A model generated the notes under the pieces. The model was given only the letters and a program-made list of their open reading frames with translations. It had not been told where the DNA came from and made no database searches. The translations under genes were made by a program, and so were the position numbers. From the NCBI GenBank assembly GCA_003554565.1, contig PWGR01000087.1, forward strand, positions 1-10,736: DNA of 10,736 nucleotides, in the 5' to 3' direction. This stretch comes from Clostridia bacterium (GTDB taxonomy: Bacteria; Bacillota; Sulfobacillia; SLMV01). Of the stretch, positions 5,806 to 10,736 are shown one piece after another. Position 1 is the first letter of the stretch; each line of letters begins with the position of its first letter.

Positions 5806-7464
5806 ATGTTTAGTTCGCTCGATCGAAAAACAGTCCTGATCGCTATAGCAGTAATTGCGCTGGGTGCATTCGCTGCTGCCTGTGCACCTGAAGTGGAAGA
5901 GGACCCGGAAGACCCAGCGGAACCTGATGAGGAATATGATGTAGATGCTACGGTAGTCATGGCCAGAGGAACTGGCGTAGAAACGCTCGATATTCATAAC
6001 ACCACACACGTTGAGGCCACAAACACATGGTCCCTCATGGGTGACTCTCTCGTAGCTTTTGATGAAGACGGCAATCTGGTGCCGCTCCTGGCGGAAGACT
6101 GGGAAGTCGGACCAGAGGGTCTGGAGTATACCTTCTTCCTGCGCGAGGATGTGACATTCCACTCGGGACACGAGTTGACTGCACATGATGTCGAAGCCAC
6201 TTTTGAGCGGTGGCTGACCGAGGAAGGTTCTCCGACTGCAGATGACCTGGGAGAAGTCGAGAGCATCGAAGCAGTTGATGACTATACGTTTCAGCTGGTT
6301 CTGGAAGAACCCAACAACGCCATATGGAACATTCTGGCTGCCAGGTATGGCTCAATTGTAAACGCGAGCAACATTGAAGCGGAAGGGGATAGTTGGGGAA
6401 CCCCGGCAGCGGATCATATAGATGGAACCGGACCCTTCGAGTTGGTCGATTGGCGCCCGGATGATGTGATGGTCTTTGAAAGACACGACGACTATACTTG
6501 GGGACCGCCAGAAATCTATGACAACACTGGCCCGGCACAGATTGCTAGGCTGGAATATCGCGTGATTCCCGAAGATGCGACCAGAGTTGAAGAGCTGCTC
6601 GCTGGCACAGTCCATCTCGATCAAATGGTATCAAGAGGAGATCTCGTGCGGATTGAGCAGAGTGACATAATCAACTACATTGAAGCAACTCCGGCCAGCG
6701 TAGAGTTCCTCGGTTTCCATTGCCAGAGGGAGCCTTTTGATGATGTGTTGATCAGAAGAGCCCTGGCTCATGCCATAAACAAGCAGGAGATCGCTGATGT
6801 TGCATATGAGGGGGTTTCCGAGCCGGCAACCAGCTTCCTGCGCCCTGGCATGCCCGGATACAGCGCGGAAATGGCAGAGTTTAACCGGGAATATGATCCG
6901 GCGAAAGCGGAAGAACTGCTCGATGAAGCCGGATGGGATGAGACGGAAGACGGAGTGCGGATGAAGGACGGTGAGCCGTTAGAATTCACCCTCTCCGCCT
7001 TTGATGATGAGGTCCGCCTCACCTCTGCCGAGTTATATCAGGCGCAGGCAGCTCAGGTTGGCATGGATATGGAACTAGATGTAATGGAATCTGCGGCTAT
7101 GTTTGAGCATCTACGCGCTGAAGAGCATCAGATGTTTACCATGGGAGTTACTATTGGCCGTCGAGGCCCCGATGTTCTCCGCTGGTACCACCATCCAGAT
7201 GAGCAGCCCGCACCGAACAGGTTTTACTACGAAGATGACGAGCTGGTGGATCTGCTCAATCTCCAGAGGACTACACCCGACGAAGATGAACAGATGCAGG
7301 CCTATGTGGAAATAGAACGAATATTGATGGAGGATGCTGCTTGGGTCCCTGTCGTATGGCGTGATTACATCAGAGGGTTCAATGAACAGATTGCTGACCC
7401 GAAGGTAGATCATCCAGTGTACGATGGACACTTCAAACTGCTGGACATGAGAATGGCAAACTAA
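5806..7464 (+). CDS. peptide ABC transporter substrate-binding lipoprotein
   Basis: Family 5 extracellular solute-binding protein (SBP_bac_5, PF00496; DppA/OppA type), 552 residues, normal length. It would be anchored to the outer face of the membrane and capture peptides or similar solutes. The N-terminus has R7-K8, a hydrophobic core and a lipobox ending AAAC, with C26 as the lipidated residue. An acidic linker, about residues 29-47, follows. Family landmarks are LAEDWEV..EGLEYTF.LREDVTFHSG..LTAHDVEATFERW (about 95-140), DGTGPFEL, the IRRALAHAINKQEIAD block (about 312-327) and the LLDEAGWDETEDG block. The mature protein is very rich in Asp and Glu throughout. GAGGGGG (5793-5799) lies 6 nt before ATG 5806. 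It is first in the operon and followed by two permeases. The exact ligand is not readable. Confidence 0.94.
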   Translation: MFSSLDRKTVLIAIAVIALGAFAAACAPEVEEDPEDPAEPDEEYDVDATVVMARGTGVETLDIHNTTHVEATNTWSLMGDSLVAFDEDGNLVPLLAEDWEVGPEGLEYTFFLREDVTFHSGHELTAHDVEATFERWLTEEGSPTADDLGEVESIEAVDDYTFQLVLEEPNNAIWNILAARYGSIVNASNIEAEGDSWGTPAADHIDGTGPFELVDWRPDDVMVFERHDDYTWGPPEIYDNTGPAQIARLEYRVIPEDATRVEELLAGTVHLDQMVSRGDLVRIEQSDIINYIEATPASVEFLGFHCQREPFDDVLIRRALAHAINKQEIADVAYEGVSEPATSFLRPGMPGYSAEMAEFNREYDPAKAEELLDEAGWDETEDGVRMKDGEPLEFTLSAFDDEVRLTSAELYQAQAAQVGMDMELDVMESAAMFEHLRAEEHQMFTMGVTIGRRGPDVLRWYHHPDEQPAPNRFYYEDDELVDLLNLQRTTPDEDEQMQAYVEIERILMEDAAWVPVVWRDYIRGFNEQIADPKVDHPVYDGHFKLLDMRMAN

Positions 7465-7478
7465 GGAAGACCTCTCGT

Positions 7479-7497
7479 GCACCGGGGGAACTGGTGC
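7479..7497 (+). promoter_or_regulatory. intergenic stem-loop 1
   Basis: GCACCGG (7479-7485) pairs with CTGGTGC (7491-7497), 7 bp with one G-U pair and a GGGAA loop, 15 nt after the binding-protein stop codon. No T-run follows. Confidence 0.45.
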
Positions 7498-7511
7498 CCG
7501 TATTGCTGATG

Positions 7512-7553
7512 GTGCGATAGAGAGGCGGGAGAGTAGTCCGCTCTCTATCGCAC
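7512..7553 (+). promoter_or_regulatory. intergenic stem-loop 2, long perfect stem
   Basis: GTGCGATAGAGAG (7512-7524) pairs perfectly with CTCTCTATCGCAC (7541-7553), 13 bp. It is extended inward by CGG/CCG after a one-base bulge. There is no T-run, so this is more likely a 3'-end protecting or processing hairpin that keeps the binding-protein mRNA stable than a full terminator. It could also attenuate readthrough into the permeases. Confidence 0.65.
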
Positions 7554-7591
7554 ACTTCAGGACAGAAGCGGTGTTAAAATGATGCTTGTCA

Positions 7592-7636
7592 GGAGCGCGG
7601 GGACTGTTGCCAGGGGACCTTTCCCCACCGCGCTCC
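7592..7636 (+). promoter_or_regulatory. intergenic stem-loop 3
   Basis: GGAGCGCGG (7592-7600) pairs with CCGCGCTCC (7628-7636), 9 bp. Inside it GGGGA (7613-7617) pairs with TCCCC (7622-7626). It lies 33 nt before the permease start and 18 nt before its ribosome site. Confidence 0.5.
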
Positions 7637-7669
7637 CCGGCAGTTTGATGATTCGGGAGGGGCAGCAAG

Positions 7670-8617
7670 ATGACAGCATATGTTATTCGTCGGTTACTGC
7701 AGATAATCCCTGTGTTGATCGTTGTATCAATGATTGCCTATGGTCTGATTCACATTGCGCCAGGAAATCCCGCATTGCACATCGCCGGCCCCGATGCCTC
7801 TGAAGATGTTATTCGTGAGATCGAATCACAGCTCGGGTTGGATCGTCCCGTTCACGAACAGTACTTCAGCTGGGTCTCCAGAGCGGTACAGGGTGATCTC
7901 GGGGTATCGCTCCGCACGAGAGTTCCAGTGACGCAGGAAATATTTCAATATTTACCGAACAGTCTGGCCCTCGGGGTTGGGTCGTTGGTGCTCTCTGTCA
8001 TTATTGGCGTAATTATGGGGATAACCGCTGCCCTGAAGCAGAATAGCCTCGTCGATAATGGCATTATGTTCATGGCGGTGAGCGGCATATCCGCGCCCAG
8101 TTTCGTGCGCGGGGTGGCGGTGATGTGGGTATTTGCGATCACCCTGGGGTGGTTTCCCATATCGGGTGGTCCTCCCGGGGGCGATCTCCTGTCTGCGGAA
8201 GGGCTCCGCCACATGATGCTGCCAATGGTTGCCCTGTCCATCGGGCCGCTCGCCACATTGGGCCGAATGGGGCGGTCGTCCATGCTTGAGGTGCTCGGCC
8301 AGGACTACATCCGCACCGCCCAGGCCAAGGGTCTGTCGCAAAGAGTAGTTCTGTATAAACACGCCCTCAGGAACGCTCTGCTCCCCGTAGTGACAGTAAT
8401 AGGGTTTCAAGTTGGAGCCATGTTCGGGGGAACAATCGTCACGGAGACCATCTTTGCCTGGCCCGGGGTTGGCAGGCGAATTGTGGGGGCAATATCTGCA
8501 AGAGATTTCCCCGTTGTACAAGCCGCAGTCCTGCTCCTGGCTTTCGTGTTCATTGTTGCGAATCTGCTGGTGGATATAGCCTACGTCTTCATCGATCCGC
8601 GGATCCGGTATGATTGA
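7670..8617 (+). CDS. peptide ABC transporter permease, DppB type
   Basis: First membrane subunit of the peptide importer, 315 residues (BPD_transp_1, PF00528). It begins with the class N-terminus YVIRRLLQIIPVLIVVSMI, then the extracellular loop with APGNPA and the LGLDRPVHEQY and GDLGVSLRTR.PV blocks. Further hydrophobic segments follow near residues 100-122, 134-160, 180-197, 235-258 and 283-305. The cytoplasmic EAA loop that docks the ATPase reads EVLGQDYIRTAQAKGL (about 206-221), and the end is FIDPRIRYD, as in DppB. GGGAGGGG (7655-7662) stands 7 nt before ATG 7670. The 205-nt gap upstream holds three hairpins; downstream the second permease follows after 60 nt. Confidence 0.95.
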   Translation: MTAYVIRRLLQIIPVLIVVSMIAYGLIHIAPGNPALHIAGPDASEDVIREIESQLGLDRPVHEQYFSWVSRAVQGDLGVSLRTRVPVTQEIFQYLPNSLALGVGSLVLSVIIGVIMGITAALKQNSLVDNGIMFMAVSGISAPSFVRGVAVMWVFAITLGWFPISGGPPGGDLLSAEGLRHMMLPMVALSIGPLATLGRMGRSSMLEVLGQDYIRTAQAKGLSQRVVLYKHALRNALLPVVTVIGFQVGAMFGGTIVTETIFAWPGVGRRIVGAISARDFPVVQAAVLLLAFVFIVANLLVDIAYVFIDPRIRYD

Positions 8618-8664
8618 TCTGGACTACCCGATACCTGCGGATTGTGCCTATAGCGTCCATCTTC

Positions 8665-8670
8665 AGGAGG
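8665..8670 (+). promoter_or_regulatory. ribosome binding site of second permease
   Basis: AGGAGG (followed by GG) lies 7 nt before ATG 8678. It is too close to serve the in-frame GTG at 8672. Confidence 0.7.
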
Positions 8671-8677
8671 GGTGGCA

Positions 8678-9565
8678 ATGACAGACACATCCCAGACCAA
8701 GAAAGAGAACCAGGATGTTTCATCAGAACACTGGATGGTAGATGCACTGAGACGAATGAAGAGAAACCGGGCTTCAGTGGTTGGGGCGGTAGTAGTTGCC
8801 GTCCTGGTCATGATGGCGATTTTCGGCCCCTACTTGGTCTTGCACCCGCCGAACGAGACTGATACACCCAGGCGGCTCGAGGGACCTAGCTCGGATTACC
8901 CATTTGGAACAGACGAACTGGGACGCTGCACATTCAGCCGGATCCTGGCAGGTGCGCGCATTTCCTTCTTGATGGGTTTCATTTCTGTCAGCTTTGCTCT
9001 TGTTCTCGGCACGATTCTGGGGATACTGGCTGGCTTTTACCCTGCTCTGGATAACTGGATCATGCGGTGTGTGGATGTAATGATGGCTTTCCCGGCATTT
9101 CTCCTGGCCATCGCGATCGTGGCGGCACTGGGGCCCGGAATGGAAAGCACAATGGCGGCGGTTGGCATATCTTCCGTTCCCCTGTTTGTGCGCATGACGC
9201 GATCAGAAGTGCTGTCCTACCGGGAGCAGGACTTTATTGAAGCCACTAGGGCTGTCGGAGCGCGCGATGCCAGAATCATGTTCAGGCACATTCTGCCCAA
9301 CATGCTCAGCTCGGTGGTGGTATTCGCCACTCTCCGACTCTCGATTGCCATCCTGTTTGCTGCATCGCTGAGTTTTCTGGGATTGGGAGCGCAACCACCG
9401 ACCCCTGAGTGGGGGGCCATGGTGAGCACAGCCCGAGAGTATTTGACCAGGCATCCCTTAATGGCCTTCTGGCCGTCGCTGATGATCTTCATCATGGTCC
9501 TGGCCTTCAATTTCCTGGGCGATGGCCTGCGTGATGCTCTGGATCCGCGCCAGTCGGACAGTTGA
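8678..9565 (+). CDS. peptide ABC transporter permease, DppC type
   Basis: Second membrane subunit, 295 residues from ATG 8678, forming a heterodimer with the preceding DppB-type protein. A hydrophilic cytoplasmic tail (about 1-32) precedes the first helix (about 33-55) and the short OppC N-terminal region. The class motif before the transport domain reads PFGTDELGRCTFSRI; the position after LGR is usually Asp and here is Cys. The remaining helices lie near 96-120, 128-160, 205-225 and 258-280. The EAA loop reads EVLSYREQDFIEATRAVGA (about 177-195). It ends with FNFLGDGLRDALDPR, typical of DppC. The peptidase gene follows after 33 nt. The transporter ATPases are not in the window. Confidence 0.95.
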   Translation: MTDTSQTKKENQDVSSEHWMVDALRRMKRNRASVVGAVVVAVLVMMAIFGPYLVLHPPNETDTPRRLEGPSSDYPFGTDELGRCTFSRILAGARISFLMGFISVSFALVLGTILGILAGFYPALDNWIMRCVDVMMAFPAFLLAIAIVAALGPGMESTMAAVGISSVPLFVRMTRSEVLSYREQDFIEATRAVGARDARIMFRHILPNMLSSVVVFATLRLSIAILFAASLSFLGLGAQPPTPEWGAMVSTAREYLTRHPLMAFWPSLMIFIMVLAFNFLGDGLRDALDPRQSDS

Positions 9566-9585
9566 TGACACAGCTGCAGCATAAC

Positions 9586-9591
9586 AGGGGG
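9586..9591 (+). promoter_or_regulatory. ribosome binding site of peptidase gene
   Basis: AGGGGG is 7 nt before the TTG at 9599 and supports that non-ATG start. The first in-frame ATG is 17 codons in and would cut into the conserved N-terminal blade. Confidence 0.6.
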
Positions 9592-9598
9592 ATCTGCT

Positions 9599-10736
9599 TT
9601 GAGCCAAAAGAGATCTGTAGTAATAGGTGACATCTGTAACTTTGGGATGGTAAGTGATCCGCAGGTGTCTCCCGATGGCCGGAGTGTTGTATTTGTGTTG
9701 ACTAGAATATCTCGGGAGGAAAATGAATACAGACACAATCTGTATATGGCGGAAGCGGAATCGGGTGTTACCTGGCAGCTGACAAATGGCGATGTAGATG
9801 AGAGTCCTCGATGGTCACCCGATGGCAGTGCAGTTGCCTTTTTATCGCGGCGGAGTGGGAGCAAGCAGCTGTGGACAATACCTGTGTCCGGCGGCGAGGC
9901 GCGGCAAGTGACCAGTATGTCGGGGGACATTCTGCAGGTGAAATGGGCTCCCGATTCGGAAACAGTTGCTCTTGCAGCTGATCCAGCTCCCACTGAAGGG
10001 AAGGATGGTGTCACGAACGGCGCCCGGGATGGGGATATGCGATCCTATACGGGTGTCTGGTACAAGGCCAATGGAGAGGGTTACTGGGACGGTGAGTGCT
10101 CTCAGATATTCACGGTGAATGTAGGGGGGTCGGAGCTGAAGCAGCTGACGGACAGTGTATACGATGATTGTGATCCCGCCTGGTCAGGTGATGGGAGATA
10201 TCTCGCTTATGTTAGAAAGCGGCAGACGCCAACCGGACATGGTGACGGAGCAGACTTGCGCGTGATCGACTTATCTGACGGAAGCGAGACTCTGGTTACC
10301 GCTTCTGACGGGCCGCTGTCCGGACCATCGTGGTCCCCGACTGATGAGCGGATAGCGTACTATGGGCATGACGGTCGATATGGAAGCGCAACGCTCAGCA
10401 GGATATGGATAGCCCGGCCGTTTGACGATAAGGATCCCACGTGCGTCAGCTCTGATTTGGATCGGGCTTTCCCGGATGACAACGTCATGAGCGATATAGT
10501 TTGGGGGGCGCCGGAATACTCTCCTCTCTGGGCGCCCGACGGAAAGAGTCTCCTGTCGCTGTCAACTGATCGTGGTGCCACGAATGTCTACCGGATTTGG
10601 CCGGGTTGCAACCACACTGAGAAGGTTACTTCAGGTGCCAGAGCCGTGCGGTATCTGTCGGCGTCGTCAGATATTTCGCGGGTATCATTTGTCTCCTCGA
10701 GTCTGGTTTCGCCGGGGGAGATATTCTTGTTCGACG
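9599..10736 (+). CDS. S9-family peptidase, N-terminal beta-propeller part (partial)
   Basis: The frame is open from TTG 9599 to the right edge, 379 residues so far. It matches the propeller domain of acylaminoacyl-peptidase/prolyl-oligopeptidase-type enzymes (family S9), which hydrolyse short peptides in the cytoplasm. Propeller (PD40/TolB-like) repeats show as VSPDGRSVVFV (23-33), ESPRWSPDGSAVAFL (68-82), VKWAPDSETVALA (114-126), and further on PAWSGDGRYLAYV, SWSPTDERIAYYG and PLWAPDGKSLLSL. The GVWYKANGEGYWDG stretch and the EYSPLWAPDG block are typical of this S9 subgroup. There is no signal peptide. The catalytic alpha/beta-hydrolase domain (Ser, Asp, His) must lie beyond the edge. It is the fourth gene of the peptide-uptake operon, 33 nt after the permease, and probably digests imported peptides. 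Confidence 0.9.
   Translation, partial: MSQKRSVVIGDICNFGMVSDPQVSPDGRSVVFVLTRISREENEYRHNLYMAEAESGVTWQLTNGDVDESPRWSPDGSAVAFLSRRSGSKQLWTIPVSGGEARQVTSMSGDILQVKWAPDSETVALAADPAPTEGKDGVTNGARDGDMRSYTGVWYKANGEGYWDGECSQIFTVNVGGSELKQLTDSVYDDCDPAWSGDGRYLAYVRKRQTPTGHGDGADLRVIDLSDGSETLVTASDGPLSGPSWSPTDERIAYYGHDGRYGSATLSRIWIARPFDDKDPTCVSSDLDRAFPDDNVMSDIVWGAPEYSPLWAPDGKSLLSLSTDRGATNVYRIWPGCNHTEKVTSGARAVRYLSASSDISRVSFVSSSLVSPGEIFLFD

Noticed and set aside
7512..7553. The long hairpin read as a Rho-independent terminator
   Set aside because: It is followed by ACTTCAGGAC with no T-run, and the same-strand operon continues. Recorded as an RNA-stabilising or attenuating structure instead.

Overview
The window looks like a chromosomal segment of a Gram-positive, probably anaerobic, clostridia-like (Firmicutes) bacterium with roughly 50-55% GC. 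The reasons are strong AGGAGG-type ribosome binding sites with frequent GTG/TTG starts, a lipoprotein with a twin acidic linker, and mobile-DNA families common in that group. The exported binding protein is strikingly acidic, which hints at a salty habitat. The taxonomic placement is inference.

Layout. (1) Positions 1-192 hold only a short open frame cut by the left edge. (2) About 193-2021 is an IS1634-type insertion sequence with one transposase on the minus strand. (3) Positions 2263-4312 hold a DUF2958 gene and a two-gene ABC-2 exporter (ATPase and permease joined by an abutting TAG/ATG), read left to right. (4) Positions 4320-5620 are a degraded accessory zone. It has a second, broken DUF2958 copy about 89% identical to the first over 104 nt in direct orientation, a short ORF with a GSF-P domain-like pattern, a probable frameshifted gene, and a minus-strand ORF with a recognisable helical motif. 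(5) From about 5650 to the right edge runs a peptide-uptake operon: an inverted-repeat leader with a candidate promoter, a lipid-anchored family 5 binding protein, a 205-nt intergenic region with three stem-loops, two DppB/DppC-type permeases, and the N-terminal beta-propeller half of an S9-family peptidase running off the right edge.

How it works together. The binding protein would capture peptides outside the membrane, the permease pair would import them using ATPases not present in this window, and the S9 peptidase would cleave them inside. The hairpins between the binding-protein gene and the first permease probably let the binding protein be made in excess. The left half is a mobile or rearranging region: the IS, the duplicated DUF2958 and the decayed ORFs surround an otherwise intact exporter. 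No RNA genes, CRISPR arrays or convincing new defence system are visible. The most unusual structure is the exporter flanked by two DUF2958 copies.
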